Made by a program: the position numbers and the translations under genes. Below are positions 34,174-45,308 of a stretch of 64,000 nucleotides of DNA, in pieces. The notes beneath the pieces are model-generated. The model searched no databases, was not told the DNA's origin, and saw only the letters and a program-made list of their open reading frames with translations. The stretch is from Lutraria lutraria (lineage: Eukaryota; Mollusca; Bivalvia; Venerida; Mactridae): positions 3,928,368 to 3,992,367 of the forward strand of contig OZ026850.1 in assembly GCA_964023205.1 (NCBI GenBank), written 5' to 3'. Positions within the stretch are counted from its first letter, which is position 1, and each line of letters opens with the position of its first letter.

Positions 34174-34450
34174 TTAAACATCAATGACAACATTTTGGAC
34201 TCCATGTTGAAGGATACAGTCAGCGATGGTACGAAGAACTAATGGTACACGTCGGTCTAAGGCCCGTAAATGGCCATCGGTCAATATTGGCGCGACAGGG
34301 TCACGTGACAATGCTGTAGCCATAAGAACACTCAACTTTTCAGGACCAGTGTAAAGTTTTAGAAATGTCAAAAAAGTAGATTTTCTTACAATACAACACT
34401 GGGACAAGGGTTTCAGATTCGTCATCGTATCAATGTAATATCTACCAAAT
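34174..34450 (-). CDS. FAM20C-like: Gene C exon 9 (terminal)
   Basis: 277 bases; acceptor TTTCAG. GFGRYYIDTMTNLKPL, SQCCIVRKST, GHLRALDRR, ends NVVIDV with stop at 34176-34174. Two codons shorter than the A/B form at the C-terminus. Confidence 0.9.
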
Positions 34451-35064
34451 CTGAAATCATAGAATGTATAATATTGTGAAACAAGAAATATCAAAGTACT
34501 GAAAAGAACCATGGAAACTGTACTTATAGACTTTCACTGCAACATGGAACAGGAACTAGTTTAACAACTGCATGGCGGATGTAAAAAAACGTAGTACTTT
34601 GGTCCGCTTTAAAATTCATGGGCGCCGACGTGACGGCTATGGAAATCTGTTTCCAAAATATGAAATCATTCCTTGCTGTTTTTTTTTTTGTAATTCTAAA
34701 TACTAGTACAAGACTGCCAATGTTTTACAGAAACCTGGGGACTAGAAAAATATATTTTAGTAATACAGCCAATCCCGAGAACAAAGGTGATCCTTGGGAA
34801 AAACATTATATGGTCTTTAATCAAAGATCAGTTTCTACTTTAAGTTAATAATCAGTGACGACTTTTCGAAGAATGTCTTTTACTCACAAGGTTGAATCCA
34901 TCGGGGTTTCTTTTATGTCCAGCTGCATTAAAGCAAGACCAGGTGTTACAGAGCCGTCTCGATTACCTTAGTTATGAGTTATGCATTTTTATGCGTGAAT
35001 TTAAAGTGTTATTTAAATGGTGGTTTGAAATCAGCTAATAAACCCTGTGTAAAAAGTATGTTAC
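34451..35064 (-). other. Gene C intron 8
   Basis: 614 bases. Carries the repeat ATCAAAGTACTGAAAAGAAC ... ACTTTCACTGCAACATGGA shared with gene D intron 8 (55280-55460), gene C intron 2 and gene B intron 1. The ORF at 34618-34848 is not supported. Confidence 0.5.
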
Positions 35065-35146
35065 CCTTTGCCATTGTCAGTGAGTACCGAATATGTGTCT
35101 GGCATAAACGCTCTCTGGTAATAAAAAATATACCTGTCTTCATTTC
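35065..35146 (-). CDS. FAM20C-like: Gene C exon 8 (catalytic loop exon)
   Basis: 82 bases; acceptor CTTCAG, donor GTAACA. GNEDRYIFYYQRAFMPDT and YSVLTDNGKG. Both aspartates are kept; the usual DRH has become DRY. Confidence 0.9.
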
Positions 35147-36175
35147 CTGAAGAAAGGAAAAAGTACATAAAGATAATCGATAGAACATAAAATTACTTCT
35201 GCATTATTGTGAAGGACAATTTCACTCTTAGTCTATTTACAGGAAGTTGAGAACGTACATGGTGTATTCACACAAGTGTTATATTTGGATGCGACATAAA
35301 TTGGCAATTATCACAACCGTATGAAACTGAAAGACGAGTCTCTTGTAAGGCGTGGTTTCTTAGTGGGCGTTTCCTGTATGTAAATTGACTTCAAGACTGG
35401 CATTATGCGGTGTCATCAGTAAGGCAATAAAGCATAAATTATCAACACGTTTTTGGTTAGGTCTACATACAGTTTGCAGAGGAAGTCAGGGGCGTAGTGT
35501 GGGCTTCTTGCTCAAATTGTTTCCCTTTCCTTATATGACGCGGTCCCCGTGAGTGTAGCGTTTTTGACGCCTGGCTATTTCAATGGTTGCTTACTACGTA
35601 GCCAATGCAAAGAAGAAATTATTGGAGTAATTCGGACCTTGTTTTTTCTTTATAAGTGTGTATAGAAAATAGTGAAGAGAAATTTTGCTTTCAACATTCC
35701 TACCTTCATAAATTTGGTCAAATACCCTAAACTTAACTAATTGTCTGCCCTAATACAAATTGAAAGTTTAGGCTCCAATGGAAGAGGTAAGTGCAAGAAG
35801 GGGTTATATTCAATGTTGACGAAGAAGGAGATATTATCTTCTTGCACCGGCCCATTCCACAAAGTTTGAATTACCAGTTTACTATTACTCGTTATAAAAT
35901 TGTTATTTATGAAATAAATACGCCAATTCTGTGTGCATAACCCATCGGTAAGAAATTCAAGAAATCATTATTTTTTACAAGAACTATTCGTCAATAATTC
36001 AAGAATAACTAAAACGGCCACCTCTTACCGTGCTGAAATGCGACCATAAACGCGCATTAATTTAAATGATAGGTGATTAGTAACTTGAAAGGTGTTACAT
36101 GCACGTAGAAAAACCACAGTTCACAAGGTCGCTTTAATTCGCAGGTGACCACGCACACAGTATTAAATACATTAC

Positions 36176-36303
36176 CTGTCATGAAGTCAAATATATAAGC
36201 ATCTATTGTCTCTAACAGCCTTTTATCTTCGTGATAAGTCGGCTGTTTGCGTACATGAGCACAGTAATCATCATTTGTCTCCCAGTCAGCTTTTCTTTTG
36301 TAC
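36176..36303 (-). CDS. FAM20C-like: Gene C exon 7
   Basis: 128 bases; acceptor CATCAG, donor GTAATG. YKRKADWETNDDYCAHVRKQ, then LLETIDAYIFDFMTG. Intron 7 (35147-36175) between this and exon 8 shows no gene; it is alignable with gene D intron 7. Confidence 0.9.
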
Positions 36304-37695
36304 CTGATGTGACAAACATATACTGTTTAGCTCTTGCTTTAAACTGACAAAAAAGTTTGAAAATGACAACATAACTGAAAATTGACAGAACATTGGACTC
36401 TCGTAAGAAAAGAATACGACAACCAGAAGAGATTACAAGAGAATCGCAGTCGAGCACACTCGCGGCCGAAATGTCTGCATCCGAATAGTAGGTATACCTA
36501 AAACTAACCGTCAAACTAATATTCTTTAAACCATGTGGATAAACTAATGCGCACTCTGACATTGAAAACAGTTTGTTTGTTTAATATCTTTTTTGTTGTG
36601 GGTTATAGCAATAGTTTCAAAAAGTATTTTCAAACGGTATTCTTTGCTCGGCCATGTTGTTTGGTCATGTGACTATTATCTCTTCCACCTCTTCTAACCA
36701 TCAGGAATAATAGGTAGAGGATGTTCTTATATTATACGACAACCAATCGAACAGTTCAAAAGTGCTCTGCAGCATCCGCTCTTCCGTTTGACCAATCAAA
36801 CCGGCTCAGAACAAGTACATTACTTTCGAACGGGATTATTTCAAATGTACACTCCCGTTGCTTTAACAAAATATTACCTGGTTTCTGATTGGCTGATATT
36901 GTTTATAGAAGAAATGGCGGTCCGATTAAGAAATTCCTATATAAAAATATTGATACATTTTTGTGAAGATTTTAGTCGTCTGAAGTAGGTTGTATATATG
37001 TATTAATGTATTCACTTGTTTTCGAATTCTGTGACAATGTTAATTATATAGAATTTATCAAATGTTTCCATTACAGGACCGTTACTACTACAGGTGTAAC
37101 ATAGTGCACTATTTGCTGTGTTATTCAATATCAACAACGTATGTAGATCAGGTTAACTAGTTTGGCTTAATTGCATTTTCTAATATCAATCTTTGATATT
37201 ATACAATAACTTAATATAAAATTTAATTATTAATATGGCGTTATTCAGTACTTTGTTATTCTTTGATGTTTACGACCGCCTCGTTACATTATCATTGTTT
37301 ATTATTTGCCAGCATGCGTAATAGTATTACGGATTTAGGGTAGAATTCTGATAATATATATACCATCATCCACCTTGATGCGGGCAGCAATTATCGTATA
37401 ATATGCTTTACAAATAGAACGTGTGCTTCAAACATAAAACTCTGACGTTGACTTAAAATAGTGTTGTTATGTTACAACCGACTACATGAGAATGACATGC
37501 AGATTAAGGCTCCCCCTTCCTGACGAATATTTAATTCATTCTCTACATCACTTCCTTTGTAACTGCCTCATTCTGGTTTCGATTCCCAATCTTAAGTCAC
37601 TCCAGTTCTCCACAAGTAATTTGTTATTAATAAACAGTTACATACTCAACTCTAATAGTATAAAAAGCCTAAATGTAATAGCAAAAAAAACTAAC
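36304..37695 (-). other. Gene C intron 6
   Basis: 1392 bases, no gene. 36640-36720 (CTCGGCCATGTTGTTTGGTC) and 37070-37100 align with gene D intron 6 (57260-57320, 57890-57920). The ORFs here are chance. Confidence 0.5.
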
Positions 37696-37846
37696 GACCA
37701 ACTTCGTCTCCATGGCAATGAAATAGTTTGTAAACTAGACGGCAGAAATGCCATCACGGATACTTCAATGACGTCAGGGTATCCGCAGTACGCATGCGCA
37801 ACGTCACACCAACGTGAACATTTACCAAGGAAACACGTGTTGTTAA
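37696..37846 (-). CDS. FAM20C-like: Gene C exon 6 (cysteine cluster)
   Basis: 151 bases; acceptor TTTCAG, donor GTTAGT. VNNTCFLGKCSRWCDVAHAY then CGYPDVIEVSVMAFLP and LPWRRSWS; four cysteines in C-x4-C-x3-C-x6-C spacing. Confidence 0.9.
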
Positions 37847-37989
37847 CTGAAAAAATAAACAAAAGTCATAAGATATATTAATCAAATACAGTATATTCAT
37901 TATACGATGCGTCAAACATGCAAATTAATTAAAAAAAAAAAGAATTTATGTACAATAAAAAAATACTCGTTAAAAAGTGTTTGTTTCTT

Positions 37990-38700
37990 GTTACAATTTA
38001 ATTAAGGCATCGTGACTACCTAAAGTCGCTAAAACAAAAATAATATTGTATGTTTATGTGTAAATATCATACTTTCACTCAGCAGCAACAACTAAACTAA
38101 CCGAACGTGCAAATATGGTGTTTTATTAATTAACATAATTATATTTATAAATACTGTACTCATTTATCAACGTTAGTCATCTCTAACGTGCTGTGCATTG
38201 TATTGGTACGATATGACAACATTTCGTTCGTTAATGACTATCATACCTAGGCGTGGTTTCAATTATTGAACCGTAAACGATAAACAATATTTAATTGCTA
38301 TCAAAATTGAATGGGGTCCATCAATTAATCGAAATTCTTTGATTTCATGAGACGATATGAGATCTGACACTTTAAGTGTTAATTGCTCGCTTAAAACAAA
38401 GTAGGTGTCATATAGATTGCCGTCTTATTTTATGATAGATTTCATAGCGGATTTCGGTCTTTTGTACCAGCAATTGTTATCTAGAGAATAAAGCCTCAAA
38501 ATAATCTGGTTCTTGTTTTCAATTTAATACGTAATAAACAGCGTGGTTCATGATAAGAAATTTCCTTGATGTCAAGAATCTTAAGAACAAAGGATAATAT
38601 AACAAAATCTGAGGCATGTTTCCCTCCATCATTCATTTATAGTTATTATAAGGCTAATTGCTGTAATATATTCCTATATACATACAGCCTAGTGTTCGTT
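37990..38700 (+). repeat. Dispersed repeat X in gene C intron 5
   Basis: This block aligns with about 58100-58780 in gene D in inverted orientation and on the other side of exon 6, and partly with 27128-27420. The differing place and orientation in otherwise parallel genes indicates an interspersed element. Confidence 0.6.
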
Positions 38701-38786
38701 GTTAAATATATATATTATGTTAATTACCTTGTGCTCAAACTGTTTACTTTAAACTATAATTTATAGCATTTCGTAGGTGTATTTAT

Positions 38787-38932
38787 AAACTTTGTATAAC
38801 AAAATACCTTCAGACTTTAATATGCTACTTTTAAACTTTGTATAATTAACAAAATACCTTCAGACTTTAATATGCTAATTTTTAACTTTGTATAACAGAC
38901 TACCTTCAGACTTAAAGATGGTACTTTTAAAC
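38787..38932 (-). repeat. Triplicated exon 5 donor region
   Basis: Three near-identical units of about 46-50 bases (about 38787, 38834 and 38883) each hold, on the minus strand, AAGTCTGAAG followed by GTA and TTATACAAAG. The third unit is the real exon 5 end; the other two lie just downstream in intron 5 and duplicate the splice donor. Confidence 0.85.
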
Positions 38933-39016
38933 TGTTCTGACGCCACAGGTGCCATTTCTGATAGTATGTTTACTTTTCGACCAATAGTTGGCGGAACTCT
39001 GTAAAACCCTAAAATT
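38904..39016 (-). CDS. FAM20C-like: Gene C exon 5
   Basis: 113 bases; acceptor TTGCAG, donor GTAGTC. ILGFYRVPPTIGRKVNILSE then MAPVASEQFKSTIFKSE. Its reading frame is intact when aligned, but is entered out of frame after the exon 3 deletion. Confidence 0.9.
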
Positions 39017-39179
39017 CTGCAATAAAATGAGATAATTGCAATAAAAGGTATAAAAATGTGCATGATAGTGATATTAATAAACAAAACACGATAAAGATTC
39101 TTACAATGATGATAACAAATGTAAGTCCACTTTTCAAAGACCACGTGGGGTTTTCTGAGCAGGGTTCGACTGTATCGAT

Positions 39180-39345
39180 TTAAAGAGGGTTTTCACGGTC
39201 GAGTGGTTATTGTATCTGACAAGCCCCTAATTTTTAACACCATCCAGGACTAGACAAATGTCACATGTGAGGAAGATGTCAAGCTTCTTTGAGGAGTGTT
39301 GGTGGTTCTACCCAATGTCTTCCTCCACCGTTTAACATGGAATAG
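39180..39345 (+). repeat. SINE-like block in gene C intron 4
   Basis: A-box-like GGTCGAGTGGTTATTGTATC, then CATCCAGGACTAGACAAATG and GGTGGTTCTACCCAATGTC. The homologous block sits at 59799-59915 in gene D intron 4, so it predates the C/D duplication. Confidence 0.5.
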
Positions 39346-39349
39346 TCTC

Positions 39350-39422
39350 CAAAAAGCCCTGGCTTCTCCAAATGGCCCTGGCTTCTCCAAATAGCCCTGG
39401 CTTCTCCAAATGACCCTGGCTA
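39350..39422. repeat. 19-bp tandem repeat
   Basis: CCCTGGCTTCTCCAAATRR repeats at 39357, 39376, 39395 and 39414. Confidence 0.85.
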
Positions 39423-39433
39423 TTGGTTAGACG

Positions 39434-39797
39434 TTAAAGTCCCATAAGCATATACATTTATCGGTCCTAACAGTTTCTGTTTATTCTATAACAGAGGAAT
39501 CCGGTGTGTTGTCCTCCCGTGCATATTTTATAGCAAGAAAAAGTTTTTCTAAAACCACTATCGTATCAAACTATTTATAGAACAACTTTATTTTCCCGCA
39601 GTCATATTATGCACACGACATTAAGTGACGTCACGCGCTCTATATATTTCAAGTTTACAAAAGCAAAATGCACAGCTAAATTAGTGTTTTTAGAAGAATA
39701 AGGGCTTGTTTCGTCGGTAATAATTATCTTGGGATAATATCAGCAAAGGTTTGTTTTTTACATATATTTTTATTGAAAAAAGGTCATGGGACTTTAA
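39434..39797. mobile_element. TTAA-AGTCCCAT MITE, full copy, gene C intron 4
   Basis: Ends TTAA-AGTCCCATAAGC and TCATGGGACT-TTAA. Longer than the copy in gene B because of an internal AAAACCACTATCGTAT segment. Confidence 0.82.
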
Positions 39798-40016
39798 ACC
39801 ACAGAGAGAAAGAAACAAGTTTCTGAGGGTCATGGGTTCAAACCCCGCGAAGACCATACTTTTTACCCTTTTTTTAGTTTTGAGGTAATAGAACATGAAT
39901 TTATACACTTTAATGGAAGAAAATATTTATTCCAAAATATTTTGTTCCCTTTATTGGAATTTATATATGATTAATTAACAAAAATCAAGTAACTATGGAT
40001 TTCTAACACACATTTT

Positions 40017-40469
40017 TAGCTCACCAGAGCACGAATGTGCTCAGAGTGAGCTTTTGTGATCGCCCTGCGTCCATCGTGCGAAAAATTAAAAAATCTTCTC
40101 CGAAACTGCAAGACCTAGAACTTAGATATTTTGTATGTGGCATTGTCTAGTGGACCTTTACCAAGTTTGTTCAAATTATGGCCCTGGGGTCAAAATTAGC
40201 CCCGCCCTTGGGTTTATTCTATTTTATATAGGAATTTTTTTAAAAATCTTCTCCGAAACCACAAGGCCTAGAGCTAAGATATTTGGTATCTAGCTTTGTC
40301 TAATGGACCTCTTTTAAATATGTTCATATAATGGCCATGGGATAAAAAACGGCCCAGAAGGGTCACTTGATCTTACTTGGACTCGTATAGAAAACTTCAA
40401 CAGTGTTAATCTCCAAATGACCTTTTCTCCTGGTGAGCATTTATAGGGCCATCATGGCCCTCTTGTTTC
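40017..40469 (-). repeat. Hairpin-ended tandem-core element, minus orientation
   Basis: Begins TAGCTCACCAGAGCACGAAT (palindromic end) and ends GGCCATCATGGCCCTCTTGT (the other palindrome). Contains about two core units. Complete but short. Confidence 0.8.
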
Positions 40470-41364
40470 AAAACCGGACGGTCAAATTTGGTGTAGTCAT
40501 TATACACACATAGTAGTTAATTTTGAGAAAATTTCAGCTGTTTCCCTTCTTTAGTTTTTATTGTAATGATATTTATCAATTTGTTACTTATTGGTAAAAG
40601 GCAAAAATCTTGACTAAATCTTAAAGGGGCTGGGTTACATTTTTCACTTTTTCTGCAACATAGTAGTTCCAAACATCATATAAACAATTAGGATTGACTA
40701 AATATTGGTTACCTTCAGACTTATACACATGCTTGCTTTTATTGTATCATCTGTTCGAAAGATAGGCCAATTTTCGTAAAGGTGGCTTAATTTGATTTTG
40801 AGGTACTATTTTACGTAAGGGGTAGAGGAACAAAAATGGTTGTAACTCTCTTAACTGCCGGTAAAAGTTTTTAAAAATTTACATGTAAAATGGATATACA
40901 AAAGAATGACAATACAAATGTATTTCAAATACAATCCTCAACACTTCGTATTAGACATCGAAAACCTTAAGTGCATGTATTTTATACTCGTACAGTCGGA
41001 ACTTGAAAAACCCTTTTCCATGTAAAAAAAGAATAAAAAAACAGCGTGTACATGTGCATGATCTGTTCGCATGCAGTCTAGTGGTCAGTGCGCTTGACTT
41101 GTAACCCAGGCAATCCGGGTTCAACAGATCTAACCATTCTCAGCTTGTTTTGAAATCGTTTGCAATAAAGATAACTGAAGACATTTAAATTGCGTTAATG
41201 AATAGCAGATATATTCAAAATATGAAATTACGAAGTTTTATTATTACTATTGTAATATTATTTTCTGTGTCAGTTTAATTCGGACGTTTGTTTGTTCTGG
41301 GTTTGGCCTTTGTTCGGCGCGAGATTTACACTTTTCAGTGTTACTGAATTTACTGGTAGCTTAC
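40470..41364. other. Remainder of gene C intron 4
   Basis: No gene. At 41064-41130 a tRNA-like SINE head (AGTCTAGTGGTCAGTGCGCT ... CCGGGTTCAA) is visible. 41140-41364 is shared with gene D (61650-61885). Confidence 0.45.
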
Positions 41365-41457
41365 TTGTCTAACTGAAATGCTGCTATCTCGGCAGTATGC
41401 CGTTCCAGGAAATCGAAATAGTAAACATTCGGCAGCTCTTCTCTGTCTCTTGGTAAC
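41365..41457 (-). CDS. FAM20C-like: Gene C exon 4
   Basis: 93 bases; acceptor TTTCAG, donor GTAAGC. LPRDREELPNVYYFDFLERH then TAEIAAFQLDK with the active-site glutamate. Confidence 0.9.
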
Positions 41458-41786
41458 CTGAAACCGGAGTTCATTGTGTGATTAATAACTAATGGCAGTG
41501 TTAAAAAGATTGGCCTTTATATAAATGGTGTCCATTTATCGGAAGTGACCGCAAACACATAGTTGACTATATACTAGTAGGGTATGCTCATAATTTCACA
41601 TGTGTGAAAGCTATGCAGCTAGCTTACGGAAGGTCAGAGGTTCTAGCCAGGTGAAAACCTGACGTCTTCATCGGAGTAAGCCAGAAAACTCACTCACTCG
41701 CTAACGCAATCGATCACTCAATCAATCAATTAATCGATCGATTAATACATTAATCTGTAAGGCTATGACTATGATAAAATGCATAC

Positions 41787-41830
41787 CTCATGGACTTTTA
41801 GATTGAGCTGCGTGCCCCCTCTGATAATTT
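41787..41830 (-). CDS. FAM20C-like: Gene C exon 3, internally deleted
   Basis: Acceptor TTACAG and donor GTATGC match the paralogues, as does the start EIIRGGTQLNLK. The sequence then jumps directly to ATGAG at the donor. Missing is the block that in gene D encodes LKDETKAIMKS and in gene B EDGTTALMKP. The remaining 44 bases are out of phase with exon 4. Confidence 0.85.
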
Positions 41831-41845
41831 CTGTAAAAATACAAT

Positions 41846-42069
41846 TTAAAGTCCCATAAGCATATAAATGTGTCGGTCGTAATAGTTTCTGTTTGTTCTA
41901 TAACAGAAGAATGCGGTGTGTTTTCCTCCCGTGCATACTTTATAGCAAAAAAAACATGTTTCCAAAACCACTATATCGTATTTTTTTCAATATCATTGAA
42001 AAAATACTATTTATAGAACAGCTGTGTTTTTCCGCAGTCATATTATGCACACAGCCTAAAGTGACGTCA
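41846..42069 (-). mobile_element. TTAA-AGTCCCAT MITE, truncated, 16 bases from exon 3
   Basis: Left end TTAA-AGTCCCATAAGC starts 16 bases upstream of exon 3 (minus-strand sense); the right end is lost after AGTGACGTCA. Confidence 0.75.
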
Positions 42070-42978
42070 GAGAACAGAGAAATAAAGAGTAGAACCGTTA
42101 GTTCATCATCATGTTCGCTCTGTCCCAAATTACATTTTATATATCAAATTCAGTATTTTATAAAGTCCACAGTATTGTAGATTAAACAATAGAAATACAT
42201 ATAATCAAAGCATTGAAAGTATGCGTGGAAACTGAACTTACATAGACTTTCACTGCGGACTACGCGTATGTTAACAATGGCATGGCATATGTAGAACAAG
42301 AACAACTATAACAAAACGTTATAGTTAGACGAATTACAAGAAACATTGGTTTAAGTTTTTTGTATGAAGTTGCTTTTTTCATAAAGGAAATTGGCCGTCT
42401 ACTTTATTCATTCCTCCATTATGGAGAGTATAACATATTTACAAGTTATAGATAATACACATATTTTGACAATCATGAGTATTTGACAAATGAATACATT
42501 CATATATATAGTTCACATGTACATGGTATTACCATACCATACATCAATGGAATAAAATACACCCTGAATACTACCAAATCCACCATAGTCTGATATGATA
42601 CAACCACATTAAACTTAATCTAATGATGTTCCCGATATTATGCCACGTTAATATCATAGAACGATGCCTACATTACTTACTTACGTTTCAACAACAGAGC
42701 AGACGAACAGATTCAGTCAAACATGACAGGTAACGCGACGAATAGCTATTCCAATGATTGACCAATCAAAAATGACCGAAATCACCATTAGCCAATCAAA
42801 TGGCCAGGATTAGCCAAACTAGTAATAGACACTACAGTAAGTACTCACCAACAGCTATAATAAACAAATACTCGTAAGTATAATTCGTCTAGAAAAGTAG
42901 TACAAAATTCATGCGCACCGAGCGAGTGACGGCTACGGAAAGCTAAAACATCGTCCAATTTCCAAATAGTGTGCATAC

Positions 42979-43106
42979 CTAGGTGTTTGATTGGTAAGGT
43001 CGCCATGTTGTGCATCAAGGTATCTACATTTTGGTCATCTGGATCGTATACCGTATATTGGCGAATGTTCGAGTGCATTAACTTCCAGGCAGGCCAGTTT
43101 TTAGTC
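42979..43106 (-). CDS. FAM20C-like: Gene C exon 2
   Basis: 128 bases; acceptor CTTCAG, donor GTATGC. TKNWPAWKLMHSNIRQYTVY then DPDDQNVDTLMHNMATLPIK. Intron 2 (41831-42978) otherwise holds dispersed repeat pieces at 42200-42310 and 42890-42960. Confidence 0.88.
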
Positions 43107-43643
43107 CTGAAGTATTTATTTAAAACGCTTTCATAATACACGCGTAGCAAGAGGGCTAGAAAAGTATGGGGCAAACGGTTCCTTGACCAATAAATAAGGG
43201 GGCTAGATCGCGCTATCCTTTTCTACACTTTTCCTAACACACCATTCGTATCAGAGGATGAAATGTGCATAGGCACAAAACTTCTATTTATCACAGTAAA
43301 AATGTCCATATAAGGCCCACAAATTTATTTTCCCGGTTACATGCTCTTAAAAAATAGAGTAGGGAGATTCTAGATTTTGTATACAAAACAATACATCTCC
43401 AAATTTATATGACGAAGGCGAACTCATTCAAAATAGATAAAAAGGGAAGGTCAGTGTCTTAGTACTTTATACGAACACTTTGATTTTATATTTAATCTTA
43501 TCTCATGTCAACAATTTAATCCCGACGATTTCCTTAATCTACAGACCGAACTTCCTAGCAACCTCTTGATTGCTTAGTCCATTACTGCTTTAAAGTAATC
43601 AAATGAATTCTAATCAATCTACTAGTAATGATGGAATCGGACC

Positions 43644-44012
43644 TTAAAGGGGCATACCCTACAACTGACAAACATTCTGTGAAAGTGTAAAAATGTGTTA
43701 GATGTATATGTAAAACAATATATAATCAGGATAATTGCAATAAGAACTTGAGTCATAAAATGACTAGTTTAGGTACTAGCCGCAAAAATCATAGCTATGA
43801 ATAATAAATCACCTTCCACCCAAAAATTGTACAACACATTCCAAAGAGTATCCGATCTTTTATGGAAACTAATATTTTATGTGATTTTATTTTTAATTGG
43901 ATAAATTTTTGGCTGAAACTTTCTTCGTCGGCTTTTTTCTTTACAAGCTTCTAATTTATCATCATTTTGTCTTGATTCTAGACGCACCAAGTTGTAGGGT
44001 ATGCCTATTGAA
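43644..44012. mobile_element. Decayed TTAA-AGGGGCAT MITE in gene C intron 1
   Basis: Left end TTAA-AGGGGCATACCCTACA; right end AGTTGTAGGGTATGCCTATT inverted. Relative of 19253-19828; the right TTAA is mutated. Confidence 0.6.
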
Positions 44013-44351
44013 GTATTGTGGTGATTTTATAACCCCTTCGATAGCTCCTATAATTAATTCTAGTTTCCAGGATCAATTGAAGATGCATATGATGGTATAA
44101 AGGAGGATCCGAACAACTATTTAATTATACAGACCAAATTCTATACTTCCTGTCAGCTTTTGAAAAACATATTGTGACTCAACTTTTTAAATATATAATT
44201 GTATTCAATCTTTTACATCCACAAAATCTCAATTACAATAAATTGGCATCCGGATAAAGAATCGTTTAATAAAGGTCGCTGTTTGTCTTTCCCAAGGGTG
44301 GCATTTGTTCACAAATTTGACCATATGAACTCTTCTGTTATGTTAACTTAC

Positions 44352-44737
44352 TCAGTAATGTTAGCGTATTCAGGCAGTTTCCGTGTGTTACTTAGATCCT
44401 TCCTTCTCAAATTCCTCGTTAATTCTTTCATGGAAATGTTATAAAAACTCTCAGGAAAAAAGTCATTAAAGTTAATCTGTATCTGTTTAATTAACATGTC
44501 AACAACAGCGTTACTATTAGTATCATTTTCGTTATAAGCACGGTTATCATATAAGTCCACGTTTCGTTGTTCCACCTTGGGCTCCAATGTCGAAATAAGC
44601 GAATCATTGATCGAGATTACTGTATAAACTCTCTGTTTTAAATAGTTTGATGTGGTCCTTAACGTAATTAATGTGTACACCAACGATAAGAATACGATAT
44701 AACAGAAGCACACTTTCAATTCCATTTTGCGCTCCAT
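44352..44737 (-). CDS. FAM20C-like: Gene C exon 1 (start codon, signal anchor)
   Basis: 386 bases from ATG at 44737; a second Met at residue 5. Hydrophobic run at about residues 9-26 (VCFCYIVFLSLVYTLITL) fits a signal or signal-anchor. Then NFNDFFPESFYNISMKELTR, ending YANITE at donor GTAAGT. Confidence 0.85.
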
Positions 44738-45236
44738 TTTTGATGCCGATGTATGTGGACTTAAAAAATAAGTCCTTTCGAATCCTCGTTCAAGTCAGTA
44801 ATATTAGCTTCGATTAGCTGCTTTCATTGGGTCAACTATAAATGAACAACGGTAAGACATGTGTAACAGATTTTCCAGATACAAAAGGTAACAAGTAACA
44901 CGGAACTTGGTGCATGAACTTTATCAATAAAAAGTGATTAATTCACCTTTACACTATTCACGTATTACCGAAGTAAACGTGTTGAATCACCGTTACGTAC
45001 ACGTACGTATACGTGATGAATGCGGCGGCTGTGGTCCAGTGATATATATATTTCAGGGGCATATGTAACCTTGTAGTAATTCCATGATTGGCCTACTTTT
45101 GAATGACCATGTAGCTAGAGATATTTTGCACACCTCAAGAATGGACAAGTTCGTTAGTTAAAAATTTAAACAATTAATCAATCATGTTATCAATCACTAA
45201 TACAACAAATAGTCAATCAATAAATCAATTACTCAC
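44738..45236. other. Upstream region of gene C
   Basis: Presumed promoter region of gene C; no core element identified with confidence. A SINE-head fragment GGCTGTGGTCCAGTGATA lies at about 45028. Confidence 0.35.
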
Positions 45237-45308
45237 TTGTCAAGCTGGTATTTCTGCCGTATGACGTTCTTATCTCTCTTATTAAGTTCTTCATAACTGA
45301 ATGGTAAC
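45237..45308 (-). pseudogene. Relic of FAM20 exon 4
   Basis: 72 bases with intact acceptor TTCCAG and donor GTGAGT, encoding LPFSYEELNK ... YQLDK. It aligns with gene B exon 4 (LPRSYEELNN ... FQLDK) but lacks seven codons including the AEIAAF glutamate. No neighbouring exons are seen. Its flank preserves the empty TTAA site of the MITE found at gene B exon 4. Confidence 0.8.

Larger units (their letters stand above)
34174..44737 (-). pseudogene. FAM20C-like: FAM20C-like gene C, nine exons, broken at exon 3
   Basis: Exons 44737-44352, 43106-42979, 41830-41787, 41457-41365, 39016-38904, 37846-37696, 36303-36176, 35146-35065, 34450-34174. All have GT-AG borders, and all but exon 3 have the family exon lengths and phases. 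Exon 3 is 44 instead of 76-79 bases: an internal deletion of about 32 bases removes the region corresponding to the ATP-lysine motif and shifts the frame. Read through, the shifted frame meets a stop at 38929-38927 in exon 5, giving about 246 residues without the catalytic loop. The other exons are clean (AEIAAF, NEDR, TDNGKG, QCC), so the break is recent, or splicing avoids it in a way I cannot see, or it is an assembly error. Closest to gene D. Confidence 0.85.

Noticed and set aside
36212..36562. 116-codon minus-strand ORF
   Set aside because: Out of frame with the supported exon 7 (36176-36303) and mostly intronic.
42845..43174. 109-codon minus-strand ORF as a separate gene
   Set aside because: It is gene C exon 2 plus read-through into both introns; the splice sites fit the paralogues exactly.
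44830..44850. TATA-like CTATAAATG near gene C start
   Set aside because: It is on the + strand, opposite to gene C, with no gene to its right.
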